A DNA stretch of 64,000 nt from Nocardia jiangxiensis NBRC 101359 (GTDB taxonomy: Bacteria; Actinomycetota; Actinomycetes; Mycobacteriales; Mycobacteriaceae): NCBI RefSeq assembly GCF_000308615.1, contig NZ_BAGB01000062.1, forward strand, positions 62,001 through 126,000. Direction: 5' to 3'. Positions 50,636 through 59,027 of the stretch are shown in pieces. A program made the position numbers and the translations under genes. Every line of letters starts with the position of its first letter. Position 1 is the first letter of the stretch. The notes beneath the pieces were generated by a model. The model did no database searches. It saw only the letters and a program-made list of their open reading frames with translations, and had not been told where the DNA came from.

Positions 50636-51016
50636 TCAGGGCAGTTCATCGCCGAATTGTGCGAGCAGCACCGGAATATGGCTGTGCGCAACGTCTTTCA
50701 CGGCAGTCACCAGAGTGACCGGACCGGACGCGCGTAACTCGCGTAGATGCTCGAGGCCCTGCCGGTGTTCCTCGTCCTCGAGTTCGGTCCGATATCTGCT
50801 GGCGAACTCCGAGCCGCGATGTTGCGGGTCGGCGTGGAACCAGCGGCGCAGATCGTTGGACGGAGTGATCGCCTTCAACCATTCATCGATGTGCGCCTGC
50901 TGTTTGCTGATGCCGCGCGGCCAGAGCCGATCGACGAGTACGCGACGTCCGTCGTCCTGGTCGGGCGCGTCGTAGACACGTTTCACGGCGAAGCTCACCG
51001 ACGGTTGCTGTGCCAT
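50636..51016 (-). CDS. DUF488 family protein
   Basis: 126 residues. Clear DUF488 core: FAVKRVYDAPDQDDGRRVLVDRLWPRGISKQQAHIDEWLKAITPSNDLRRWF, then FASRYRTELE and a C-terminal SGPVTLVTAVKDVAHSHIPVLLAQF. The family is common and uncharacterised; some members sit with regulators or in stress loci. The start is odd: GGAGGT directly touches ATG 51016, and an out-of-frame ATG with a nine-codon frame lies 7-8 bases below TAATTC, so a leaderless message would begin on the wrong ATG. Confidence 0.88.
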   Translation of the reverse strand: MAQQPSVSFAVKRVYDAPDQDDGRRVLVDRLWPRGISKQQAHIDEWLKAITPSNDLRRWFHADPQHRGSEFASRYRTELEDEEHRQGLEHLRELRASGPVTLVTAVKDVAHSHIPVLLAQFGDELP

Positions 51017-51072
51017 ACCTCCATGGCAGCACGAATTACCGCCACGCGCGAGACCCGCACGGTCCGAGCCGA

Positions 51073-51078
51073 TAGAGT
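51073..51078 (+). promoter_or_regulatory. -10 box TAGAGT, leaderless start at 51085
   Basis: TAGAGT ends 6 bases before ATG 51085, with no Shine-Dalgarno sequence between. Confidence 0.5.
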
Positions 51079-51084
51079 CGTCAT

Positions 51085-51357
51085 ATGGCCGATGCTGCGG
51101 AACTGGAGAAGCTCTCGTCGAAGGAACTGCACGACCGTGCCGTCAAGTACGCGGTGCGCCACGGTGACGTGCGCTTCCTGTGGCGGTTGCTGGAGCAGAT
51201 CCCCGCGGCCGAGGCCGCGACGGGCAATGTCGGCGAGAGCGCAGCCGATATCAAATACGTCTTGCCGATGCTGGACGATTACGTGCACGCCGGGGACGGG
51301 GACATCGCGGAGGTTCTGCGCCCGCTGTACGTGGAGTACCTCAGCAAGCACGGGTGA
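51085..51357 (+). CDS. Small helical protein of unknown function, 90 aa
   Basis: ATG 51085 on a probable leaderless mRNA. The sequence is almost all helix (ELEKLSSKELHDRAVKYAVRHGDVRFLWRLLEQIPAAEA; ADIKYVLPMLDDYVHAGDGDIAEVLRPLYVEYL) and acidic. It is the kind of small conserved protein often found in this group; I do not recognise a named family. It precedes the LLM oxidoreductase gene, which has its own promoter. Confidence 0.75.
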   Translation: MADAAELEKLSSKELHDRAVKYAVRHGDVRFLWRLLEQIPAAEAATGNVGESAADIKYVLPMLDDYVHAGDGDIAEVLRPLYVEYLSKHG

Positions 51358-51387
51358 TCGCCCACAGCGAAACGGCCTGGGCTCGCG

Positions 51388-51418
51388 TTGACATGGAGTG
51401 CACTCCAGGTCATAGCGT
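51388..51418 (+). promoter_or_regulatory. MerR-type promoter with 14-bp palindrome in a 19-base spacer
   Basis: TTGACA (51388-51393) and TAGCGT (51413-51418) are separated by 19 bases, two more than normal. The spacer begins with TGGAGTGCACTCCA (51394-51407), a perfect palindrome. This is the standard design of promoters activated by MerR-family proteins, which twist the DNA to bring the two boxes into line. Transcription should start at ATG 51426, so the mRNA is leaderless. No MerR gene lies in the window. Confidence 0.8.
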
Positions 51419-51425
51419 TCCACGC

Positions 51426-52424
51426 ATGACGAACGCACAGACGCAAGGTCCCGGATCGACCGGTAAGCGGCGGATCCGGCTGGGGTATCAGATGCCGCAT
51501 TTCAGTCATGCGGCGTCGGCGCGGGAGCTGTTTCCCTCGGTGATCGAGCAGGCTCGGGCAGCGGAGGCGGCAGGATTCGATGCCGCGTTCGTGATGGATC
51601 ACTTCTACCAGCTGCCCAATCTCGGCGCGCCCGAGGAGCCGATGCTCGAGGCGTACACCGCACTGGGGGCGCTGGCCACCGCGACCGAGCGAATTCAGTT
51701 GTCCACCTTGGTCACCGGGAACACCTACCGGAATCCGGCGATGCTCGCCAAGACCGTCAGCACGCTGGACGTGGTCAGCGGCGGGCGCGCGGTGCTGGGC
51801 ATCGGCGCGGGGTGGTTCGAGTTCGAGCACATCGGATACGGATACGAATTCGGCACCTTCACCGAACGTTTCGAGCGGCTGGAGGAGGCGCTGGCGATCA
51901 TTGCGCCGATGCTGCACGGGCAGCATCCCACCTTCGAGGGCAAGTGGTACCACACCCGCGAGGCGCTGAACGAGCCCCGCATTCGCGATGATCTGCCGAT
52001 CATGCTCGGCGGCGGCGGGGAGAAGAAGACCTTCGGCATGGCCGCCCGCTACGCGGATCATCTCAACATCATCTGCAACGCAAGCGAATTGCCGCGCAAG
52101 ATCGATGCGGTGCGCGCCCGGTGCGAGGAGAACGACCGCGATCCGAAGACCCTGGAGACCAGCTTCCTGGCCTTCGCGATCATCGACGAGGACGGCGATC
52201 GCGCCCGCAAGCTCCAGGCCGAAGTGGCCGCCAAGCAAGGTGGTGCGGATCTGAGCGACCGCCAGTTCGTCGGCACCCCGGACGATGTCGCCGAGCAGGT
52301 TGAGCGCCGCGTGCTGGACCACGGGGTGGACGGCATCATCGTCAATATGGTCACCAACGGCCACGAGCCCGGCGTGCTGGAACTCGCCGGCAAGGCACTG
52401 AGCCCGCTGGTGCACAAGGACTAG
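51426..52424 (+). CDS. LLM-class F420-dependent oxidoreductase
   Basis: 332 residues from ATG 51426. Luciferase-like TIM barrel of the F420 group: RIRLGYQMPHFSH, AGFDAAFVMDHFYQLP, LGALATATERIQLSTLVTGNTYRNPAMLAKTVSTLDVVSGGRAVLGIGAGWFEFEH, then DLPIMLGGGGEKKTF. The non-prolyl cis-peptide region and G-rich phosphate-binding loop for F420 are present. It would reduce or oxidise a small molecule using F420H2 or F420. The MerR-type promoter suggests induction by a chemical or stress signal through a regulator encoded elsewhere. Confidence 0.9.
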   Translation: MTNAQTQGPGSTGKRRIRLGYQMPHFSHAASARELFPSVIEQARAAEAAGFDAAFVMDHFYQLPNLGAPEEPMLEAYTALGALATATERIQLSTLVTGNTYRNPAMLAKTVSTLDVVSGGRAVLGIGAGWFEFEHIGYGYEFGTFTERFERLEEALAIIAPMLHGQHPTFEGKWYHTREALNEPRIRDDLPIMLGGGGEKKTFGMAARYADHLNIICNASELPRKIDAVRARCEENDRDPKTLETSFLAFAIIDEDGDRARKLQAEVAAKQGGADLSDRQFVGTPDDVAEQVERRVLDHGVDGIIVNMVTNGHEPGVLELAGKALSPLVHKD

Positions 52425-52552
52425 CCGGTACCCGCGGACCGGTCCGGATCCCGCCGCCGACGAGAAGCGCGACGGCGGGACTCTCACTAACGTCGATCAG
52501 CCGGTACCGAACGAGAACGCTCCGATACCGCGCGACTCAGCCGAATCCGGTT

Positions 52553-53485
52553 TCAGCCGAGTTCGATGGGGCCGCGGAACTGACGCGCGGCGGCGGCGGC
52601 CCAACCGAGATCGTAGTGTCCACCCTCGTCGAGGAATTCCTCGCGAAGCTCGTACCAGCGCAAACCCGGATGCCGGTGGTGCACGCCGTGCAGGTTGAAG
52701 CTCAACGCGGCCTGTTCCAGGAGGCGGGGCAGGCGCAGGTTCAACGCCTCCAACGGAGCGTCCAGGTCGGTGCCGTAGTGGTAGGCGTTGTCCGACAGGG
52801 AGATGACGAACGCTCGCCCGCCCAGCGCCGCGAGCAGCATCCAGCCGTACCCGCCGTACGCGAGGAACGCCGCGGCATACAGCACCACGATCGCGGCCGC
52901 GTCGGCGCGGAACTGCCGCAGCACCTTGGCCTGCGCGATCCGTTCGAACAGCAGTCCCGCGACGGAATCCGGCGCGTCCACCCGTCGGCCGAGCCCGCGG
53001 ATCGCCGCGACCGGGAGTGCGGCCAGTGGCAAGGCCGCGACCTCGAGCAGGTAGAGGCCGCCGCACAGGCGCAGGTAGTAGCCGGGGGCGGTCTTCGCCC
53101 AACTGGACGTCGCGGGGTCGTAGATCTCGGTGCGTTCCCGGGTGCGGCTGTACCGGTGGTGCAGCAGATGACCGATCTTGAGCATCGCGAACGGCGAACC
53201 GTACAGCACCGCCAGCGCGCGGCCGCACAGGTCGTTGACCTCGCGTCTGCGGATCAGGGTGCCGTGAATGGCCTCGTGGATCAGCGACCAGAACGGTGTG
53301 GTCAGCAGCACCGGCGCCAACAGCGACCAACCCCACATCGGGTCGTGTGGCAGCAGGATCAACGGCAGCAGGAACAGCTGGAACGCCCCGACGACGACCG
53401 CCGCACCGAGCAACCAGGAATTGATCGCCCGCACCCGCCGCTCGCGAGATCTGCGATTCGTACGACCGGTCCCCACATCGGTCAT
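52553..53485 (-). CDS. Membrane fatty acid desaturase-family protein
   Basis: 310 residues from ATG 53485. Membrane helices surround the three histidine boxes of the family: HEAIHG (HxxxH, about 70), HLLHHRYSR (HxxHH, about 107) and HGVHHRHP (HxxHH, about 270). These bind the diiron centre that inserts a double bond or hydroxyl group into lipid. No fused reductase or cytochrome domain. Substrate unknown; carotenoid or fatty acyl chains are both possible. It diverges from a glutaredoxin-like gene. Confidence 0.9.
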   Translation of the reverse strand: MTDVGTGRTNRRSRERRVRAINSWLLGAAVVVGAFQLFLLPLILLPHDPMWGWSLLAPVLLTTPFWSLIHEAIHGTLIRRREVNDLCGRALAVLYGSPFAMLKIGHLLHHRYSRTRERTEIYDPATSSWAKTAPGYYLRLCGGLYLLEVAALPLAALPVAAIRGLGRRVDAPDSVAGLLFERIAQAKVLRQFRADAAAIVVLYAAAFLAYGGYGWMLLAALGGRAFVISLSDNAYHYGTDLDAPLEALNLRLPRLLEQAALSFNLHGVHHRHPGLRWYELREEFLDEGGHYDLGWAAAAARQFRGPIELG

Positions 53486-53685
53486 GGCCGCTGTCCCTGT
53501 TCTCGTCGAGCCTGTCGTTCACCACTCATCGTGCCACTCCGCACCGGAAGCGGCCCAGGTCGAACGGGCTTTCTACCAAGAACTCGCGATAACGTCATCC
53601 CCTGGTCGAGCGGGATTCACCTCGGGCGACCGACCGGGATGCCGAGCAACCCTCCGGCCGTCCCGACGAACGCCGGCGCGGCGAA

Positions 53686-53691
53686 TAGACT
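53686..53691 (+). promoter_or_regulatory. -10 box TAGACT, leaderless start at 53700
   Basis: TAGACT ends 8 bases before ATG 53700, without a Shine-Dalgarno sequence. Confidence 0.45.
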
Positions 53692-53699
53692 CATCTCGT

Positions 53700-54008
53700 A
53701 TGTCCGACGACATCTCCCCCGAACTGGTCGTCTATCGCCGTCCCGGCTGCCCCTACTGCGCCCGGCTACGGCGAGTGCTCAACCGCCACGGGATCATTCA
53801 CCGCGAGGTCGACATCTGGGGCGACCCGGAGGCCGCGGCATTCGTGCGTTCGGTGGCCGACGGCAACGAGACCGTACCCACCGTGGTGTTGAAAGAAGGC
53901 GCATCACAACGGCATTGGGTGAACCCCACGCCGAGAAAACTGGTCGCGACCGTGACCGCCGACGCGCCGGAACTCACCGGCGGCACACGTCGCTTCGTGC
54001 TCTGGTAA
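53700..54008 (+). CDS. Glutaredoxin-like protein (mycoredoxin group)
   Basis: 102 residues from ATG 53700; the open frame extends upstream but lacks coding character. Thioredoxin fold with the active site PGCPYCARLRR (CPYC) at residues 17-20. The cis-Pro is in ETVPTVVL and the WVNPTPRKL ending recalls mycoredoxin. It would reduce disulfides, in this group usually mycothiol mixed disulfides. It converges on glyA with a 3-base gap. Confidence 0.85.
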   Translation: MSDDISPELVVYRRPGCPYCARLRRVLNRHGIIHREVDIWGDPEAAAFVRSVADGNETVPTVVLKEGASQRHWVNPTPRKLVATVTADAPELTGGTRRFVLW

Positions 54009-54011
54009 CGC

Positions 54012-55310
54012 TCAGCCGAGCAGGCCCCAGTCTTCCAGCCCCTGGTACAGGGGCCGGTCGGCGGCGAGCTTGCTGACCCGGGCGCGCAGCGCGTCCAGAT
54101 CCGCACCGCCCGCGAGCGCGGTGGCGATGATGTCGGAGACCTCGGCGAACTCCGCGTCACCGAAGCCGCGGGTGGCCAGGGCGGCGGTGCCGATGCGCAG
54201 GCCGGAGGTGACCATCGGCGGGCGCGGGTCGAACGGAACGGCGTTGCGGTTCACCGTGATTCCGATCTCGTGCAGCAGATCCTCGGCCTGCTGGCCGTCC
54301 AGCACCGAGCTGCGCAGATCCACCAGGACCAGGTGCACATCGGTGCCTCCGGTCAGCACGGTGATGCCCTTGTCCTTCACATCGGCCGCGGTCAGACGCT
54401 CGGCGAGGATCTTCGCACCCGAGAGCGTGCGCTCCTGACGCTGCTTGAACTCCTCGGTCCCGGCGATCTTGAACGCGGCGGCCTTGGCTGCGATCACATG
54501 CATCAGCGGACCGCCCTGCTGACCGGGGAACACCGAGCTGTTGAGCTTCTTCGCGAAGTCCTGCTTGGCCAGGATCAGCCCCGAACGCGGACCGCCGAGC
54601 GTCTTGTGCACGGTGGAGGACACCACGTCGGCGTGCGGCACCGGCGAGGGGTGCAGTCCGGCGGCGACCAGACCGGCGAAGTGCGCCATATCGACCCACA
54701 GGTACGCGCCGACCTCGTCGGCGATCTCCCGGAACGCCGCGAAGTCCAGATGCCGCGGATACGCCGACCAGCCAGCCACGATCACCTTCGGCCGAACCGA
54801 GAGCGCCTGCTCGCGCAGGGCCTCCATGTCGACGCGGTGATCCTCCTTGCTCACCCCGTAGGCGTGCACCTCGTAGAGCTTGCCGGAGAAGTTCAGCCGC
54901 ATGCCGTGGGTGAGGTGCCCGCCGTGCGCGAGATCCAGACCGAGCAGCTTCTCGCCCGGATTCATCAACGCCATCAGCACCGCGGCGTTGGCCTGCGCGC
55001 CCGAATGCGGCTGCACATTGGCGAATTCCGCGCCGAAGAGTTCCTTGACCCGCTCACGCGCCAGGTTCTCCACCACGTCGACGTGCTCGCACCCGCCGTA
55101 GTACCGGCGCCCCGGATAACCCTCGGCGTACTTGTTGGTCAGCACACTGCCCTGGGCCTGCAGTACCGCACGCGGTACGAAGTTCTCCGAGGCGATCATC
55201 TCGAGGGTGTCGCGTTCCCGGGCGAGTTCGCCCGCCATCGCGGCAGCGAGTTCGGGATCGAGTTCGGCGAGCGATTGGGAGTTCACGGAGGCGGCGGTCG
55301 TCTGGGTCAC
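54012..55310 (-). CDS. glyA: Serine hydroxymethyltransferase
   Basis: 432 residues. Makes glycine and methylene-tetrahydrofolate from serine. PLP-binding Lys in VSSTVHKTLGGPRSGLILA; substrate and cofactor sites in NKYAEGYPGRRYYGGCEHVD, NVQPHSGAQANAAV, VDMAHFAGLVAAGLHP. I start at GTG 55310 because TAGACT (55317-55322) ends 6 bases above it, which fits a leaderless mRNA; GTG 55316 is the alternative. Length and motifs are normal. Confidence 0.97.
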   Translation of the reverse strand: MTQTTAASVNSQSLAELDPELAAAMAGELARERDTLEMIASENFVPRAVLQAQGSVLTNKYAEGYPGRRYYGGCEHVDVVENLARERVKELFGAEFANVQPHSGAQANAAVLMALMNPGEKLLGLDLAHGGHLTHGMRLNFSGKLYEVHAYGVSKEDHRVDMEALREQALSVRPKVIVAGWSAYPRHLDFAAFREIADEVGAYLWVDMAHFAGLVAAGLHPSPVPHADVVSSTVHKTLGGPRSGLILAKQDFAKKLNSSVFPGQQGGPLMHVIAAKAAAFKIAGTEEFKQRQERTLSGAKILAERLTAADVKDKGITVLTGGTDVHLVLVDLRSSVLDGQQAEDLLHEIGITVNRNAVPFDPRPPMVTSGLRIGTAALATRGFGDAEFAEVSDIIATALAGGADLDALRARVSKLAADRPLYQGLEDWGLLG

Positions 55311-55316
55311 CAGCAC

Positions 55317-55322
55317 AGTCTA
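55317..55322 (-). promoter_or_regulatory. -10 box TAGACT of glyA, leaderless
   Basis: TAGACT ends 6 bases before GTG 55310 on the minus strand. Confidence 0.5.
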
Positions 55323-55490
55323 AGTGGGCACGCGTAGCACAAGCGCGTGGGCACCCCACCCGATTCGGCGGAATCAGCGCGTCACTGTGCCCTCAATTTC
55401 TCGGGCACCCGAACCGGGGTGTTCCGGACAGGGGTGCGCGAGCCGAGACTGGGACGCGGAAAACTCGATCACCGGAAAGGCCCGTCCACG

Positions 55491-55598
55491 ATGCAACCGA
55501 TCTTCGCACCCCTGAACCCCATCGAAGCCCTGCTGCAGCAGATCTCACTCCTGGTATGCACGCTTTCCGGCGGACATTGTTCCGTGCCGATGTATTGA
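55491..55598 (+). CDS. Possible small protein, 35 aa
   Basis: ATG 55491 preceded by GAAAGG (55475-55480). The 35-residue frame has a hydrophobic middle (PLNPIEALLQQISLLVCTLS), two Cys and a GG pair, and ends with TGA at 55596. Composition is balanced and unlike random high-GC frames, which are usually Arg/Pro-rich. It lies alone in the 345-base gap between glyA and the peptidase gene, running opposite to both. Not recognised; could be chance. Confidence 0.35.
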   Translation: MQPIFAPLNPIEALLQQISLLVCTLSGGHCSVPMY

Positions 55599-55655
55599 GC
55601 ACAGGCGAATTCGATGATCATCGGATCCTGCGCCTCGCCCGGGTGACCCCGGGCG

Positions 55656-56852
55656 TCACATGCGGCGGACCGCTCCGGGGGTGAGCGGTTCGTCGAGCAG
55701 GCGGCGGAAACGATCGGCGCGGTCGTCCTCGTCGGCGGCGCGGTCGAGCCAACCGCCCAACAGGCGATAGCCCTCCACGTAGGTGCTGATGTAGGCCCGC
55801 CACAGCGGTGAGGACAGGAAGCGCAGCGACTGCCTGGCACGATCGGGAGTGGCCAGACTCCAGCGCTGCAGGAATCCGGCGACCTCGTCCGCATCCCGGC
55901 CACGATCGTGCAGCAACAGCGCGGCGTCCTGCCGCACGCCCAGCAGTTTCGCCGACGCGTTCGAAAGACGTTCCGCGCGTTCGCCGTCGAAGCGCAGCCC
56001 GAGATCCGCGTAGATCTCCTGCGCCCATCGACCCCACCCCGGCCCGACGATCGAACGCAGTGCCAGATCCGCCAGGCCCTCGGCCATCAGGCACTGCGGG
56101 GTGTTGACCACGAACAGCGTCTGCTCGGCCTGGCCCGCGCCGACCAGTCCGGCCTCCTTGCGGCAGTGCTCGGTGTGATGACCGGGATACGCCTCGTGCG
56201 CGATGAGCGCCGGAAGATGCGCCATATGCTGTTTGAGGTCGGAGTTGATCGCGACCCTGGACCGGTAGTTGCCCAGGTAGTAATTGAATCCGGACCACGG
56301 CTTGTCGCCGACGACCTCGTATTCCACCTGTTCGTGGTCGGGCAGCGGATACCGTGCCCGGACCAGTTCGCGCAGCGCGCCGGAGAAGGCCGCGACGCAT
56401 TCGCTCAACCGCTCCGGGGGCACCTCGTCGGCCTTGCGATGCGCGCTCACCCGTTCGAACAGCGACCCGTCGCCGGCCAGGACCTCGTCCATCTGCCGAT
56501 GCGCGTCGCGGTAGTCCTCCTCGTTCCCGGGCGCGATATCCACGTCGAAATAGGCGCGCACCTCGTCGACGAAGGAGATCTGCTCACCGGCGAACTTGCG
56601 CGCGGAACATTCCAGGGCACGCAGATGTACATCGAGGAATTCGGTGCGCACCTCGGGCAGACCCGCCTCCGGCAGCTCCTTGCGCAATGCCGCAGCCTGC
56701 GTTGCCAACTCGCCCGGCAGCGGCGCGGGCCCCTCCTGCACCTCGCGTCGCAGCGCGGGGTCGCCGGTGTAGGCGTCGACGAACCCGGGTTCGAGGCGGT
56801 CGAAGGCCAGCCCCAGCCGCAGATAATCCGTCACGAGCGGATGCGCATCCAT
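55656..56852 (-). CDS. DUF885 family metallopeptidase-like protein
   Basis: 398 residues from ATG 56852 (the frame is open to 56939 but without a better start). Helical DUF885 fold with the zinc motif HEAYPGHHTEH, where the two His and the Glu would hold and activate the metal; a downstream EGLADLAL Glu could be the third ligand. Relatives are uncharacterised or carboxypeptidase-like. The protein has no signal peptide, so it acts in the cytosol. It sits between glyA and coaA. Confidence 0.85.
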   Translation of the reverse strand: MDAHPLVTDYLRLGLAFDRLEPGFVDAYTGDPALRREVQEGPAPLPGELATQAAALRKELPEAGLPEVRTEFLDVHLRALECSARKFAGEQISFVDEVRAYFDVDIAPGNEEDYRDAHRQMDEVLAGDGSLFERVSAHRKADEVPPERLSECVAAFSGALRELVRARYPLPDHEQVEYEVVGDKPWSGFNYYLGNYRSRVAINSDLKQHMAHLPALIAHEAYPGHHTEHCRKEAGLVGAGQAEQTLFVVNTPQCLMAEGLADLALRSIVGPGWGRWAQEIYADLGLRFDGERAERLSNASAKLLGVRQDAALLLHDRGRDADEVAGFLQRWSLATPDRARQSLRFLSSPLWRAYISTYVEGYRLLGGWLDRAADEDDRADRFRRLLDEPLTPGAVRRM

Positions 56853-57118
56853 GACAGCCGACCATACCGCGACCGGGCGTTCACGCAGTCCGGGCAGTAC
56901 GAGGCCGCCGAAACCCCGAGGCCGGGAGAGAAATGTCACGCATAGTTACCGGCGAGTAATAACACCCCGTGTACGAGGCGTCCTTGCCCGCGAGGACAAT
57001 TCGCCTATGCCAGGACTGCCCACCGGATCCCGTCCCGCCGGGCGCGCGGACGGCGCCGGATCCCGGTGCGGCGTCCGGACCGAATGCGTCATGTGCACCG
57101 AACCGAGAGCGTGGGTAA

Positions 57119-58051
57119 ATGGCACGGATGAGTGAGCCGAGTCCCTATGTGGAATTCGACCGGAAACAATGGCGCACCCTGCGAAAGTCGACCCCCCTGG
57201 TACTCACCGAGGAGGAACTGTTCGGCCTGCGCGGACTCGGCGAGCAGATCGATCTGGAAGAGGTCGCCGAGGTTTATCTGCCACTGGCCCGATTGATCCA
57301 CCTCCAGGTCGCCGCACGGCAGCGATTGTTCGCCGCCACCGCGACCTTTCTCGGCGAGACCCATCCGGACCATCAGGTGCCGTTCGTCATCGGCATCGCC
57401 GGTAGCGTCGCGGTCGGCAAATCCACCACCGCGCGCGTGCTGCAGGCGCTGCTGGCCCGCTGGGACCACCACCCGCGCGTCGACCTGGTGACCACCGACG
57501 GATTCCTTTATCCGACAGCCGAACTCACGCGTCGCGGAATCATGCACCGCAAGGGATTCCCGGAAAGTTACGATCGGCGCAAGCTGCTGCGTTTCGTCAC
57601 CGAGGTCAAATCCGGCGCCTCCGAGGTCTGCGCGCCGATCTATTCGCATATCGCCTACGACATCCTGCCCGATCAGTTCCACTGCGTGCGCCAGCCCGAC
57701 ATCCTGATCATGGAAGGACTCAACGTCCTGCAGACCGGGCCGCGCCTGATGGTCTCGGACCTGTTCGATTTCTCGGTCTACGTCGACGCGCGGATCGAGG
57801 ATATCGAGAAGTGGTACGTGAATCGCTTTCTGTCCCTGCGCAAGACGGCATTCGCGGACCCGAATTCGCACTTCCACCACTACGCCGGATTCAACGATCA
57901 GGAGGCGACGATCGCGGCCCAGGAGATCTGGAATGCGACCAACCGGCCCAATCTCGTGGAGAACATCCTGCCCACCCGCCCGCGCGCGACTCTGGTGCTG
58001 CGCAAGGACTCCGATCACAGCATCAACCGAATCCGGCTGCGTAAGTTGTAA
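57119..58051 (+). CDS. coaA: Type I pantothenate kinase
   Basis: 310 residues from ATG 57119. First enzyme of CoA synthesis, phosphorylating pantothenate. P-loop GIAGSVAVGKSTTARVLQALL at about residue 93, then VDLVTTDGFLYP, RKGFPESYD, and the C-terminal NRPNLVENILPTRPRATLVLRK. All are standard for CoaA. No clear ribosome-binding site precedes the ATG. It converges on an unknown gene across a large inverted repeat. Confidence 0.97.
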   Translation: MARMSEPSPYVEFDRKQWRTLRKSTPLVLTEEELFGLRGLGEQIDLEEVAEVYLPLARLIHLQVAARQRLFAATATFLGETHPDHQVPFVIGIAGSVAVGKSTTARVLQALLARWDHHPRVDLVTTDGFLYPTAELTRRGIMHRKGFPESYDRRKLLRFVTEVKSGASEVCAPIYSHIAYDILPDQFHCVRQPDILIMEGLNVLQTGPRLMVSDLFDFSVYVDARIEDIEKWYVNRFLSLRKTAFADPNSHFHHYAGFNDQEATIAAQEIWNATNRPNLVENILPTRPRATLVLRKDSDHSINRIRLRKL

Positions 58052-58085
58052 TGCTGTATTTTCGGCCTCCGCTTCGCTCCGGCGT

Positions 58086-58178
58086 GTTTTCGGCGCTGTA
58101 AGGCTCGTCGTTGCGCCCTCGAGACTCGGGCTTCGCCCATGCGCTTCGAGGACGCAACGACGAGCCCGCGCCGAAAAC
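58086..58178. repeat. Large imperfect inverted repeat with nested hairpins, between coaA and an unknown gene
   Basis: The inner 21-bp arms (58102-58122 and 58146-58166) match at 20 of 21 positions. Outside them GTTTTCGGCGC (58086-58096) pairs with GCGCCGAAAAC (58168-58178) perfectly. The 23-base centre holds a small hairpin of its own, GGGC-TTC-GCCC. The surrounding 58060-58260 stretch repeats GCTTCGC several times. It could act as a two-way terminator for the converging genes or be a member of a dispersed palindromic family. No coding frame is credible. Confidence 0.75.
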
Positions 58179-58328
58179 CTTCAGGTGTTCTTGCTGAGCC
58201 TTTCGCTTCGCGGGCGACTTCCGGCGCACAGAGACGCTTCGCCGCTGAGCACGTCCCGAGGTGGTCGGGACGCGAGCGCAACTCACCTTTCGGGCGGGCT
58301 CGGTCCTGCGTCGTAACCGAGAGCATCG

Positions 58329-58928
58329 TCAGACCTTCCAGGCCGCATCCAATCGGGTGGCGACGTCGATTTCGCGGACTGCGGCTATGTGCGGTTTGCG
58401 GATCTCGCGGGCGACGTAACGGGCGACGAAGCGGCGGATCTCGTGGTCGACGCTGGCCAGCAGGCGCAGGAGTTGGCCGCGGCGGGTGGCGGTGGCTACG
58501 TTGACGCGGACGTCGCTGGGACGCGGCTCGGCGATGTCGATGATCACCCGCAGCGGTTCGGCGGTGCGGACGGTCAGGTGGACGTGCACCGCGCCGTCGA
58601 CGTCGAAACGGTGGCGGTCCACGGTCAGATCCAGCAGCAGATCGACGTTCAACGGGATCGCCAGATCGAAGGTGATCTCCTCGCCCAGATTCCGCACCAG
58701 CACCGGCTCGCCGAGCCGCACCTGAGCGCTCACCTTGGCCAGTCGGCCGGGGCCGACCCCGATCGGTCCGAAATCGAAAGCGGCGCCGGTCAATTGGGAG
58801 AACGCGCCCGCGATTCGCGATTCCGACGCGGCGTATTCCAGGAATCGCCGACCGAAATCCTCGTAGCTGATGTACGGCCTCGAAGCCGACGCCACCTCCG
58901 CCGCGCCGCGCTGCCCGGACTCACTCAT
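58329..58928 (-). CDS. Conserved hypothetical protein, 199 aa
   Basis: ATG 58928; a TACCGT box (58936-58941) lies 7 bases above, so leaderless. Residues 55-150 are a run of long beta strands (VSAQVRLGEPVLVRNLGEEITFDLAIPLNVDLLLDLTVDRHRFDVDGAVHVHLTVRTAEPLRVIIDI) followed by a helical C-terminus with many Arg. The pattern suggests a beta-sandwich or lipid-binding fold, but I cannot name it. It is followed by the cis-prenyltransferase in the upstream direction and converges on coaA. Confidence 0.7.
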   Translation of the reverse strand: MSESGQRGAAEVASASRPYISYEDFGRRFLEYAASESRIAGAFSQLTGAAFDFGPIGVGPGRLAKVSAQVRLGEPVLVRNLGEEITFDLAIPLNVDLLLDLTVDRHRFDVDGAVHVHLTVRTAEPLRVIIDIAEPRPSDVRVNVATATRRGQLLRLLASVDHEIRRFVARYVAREIRKPHIAAVREIDVATRLDAAWKV

Positions 58929-59027
58929 ATACTGGACGGTACGCGAGCACGACCGCACACACCCCGATGATCATGCAATGCAACAGATCCTGCGCCGCAC
59001 CGTTATCAGCTCGCCCGAGAGCGGCAC

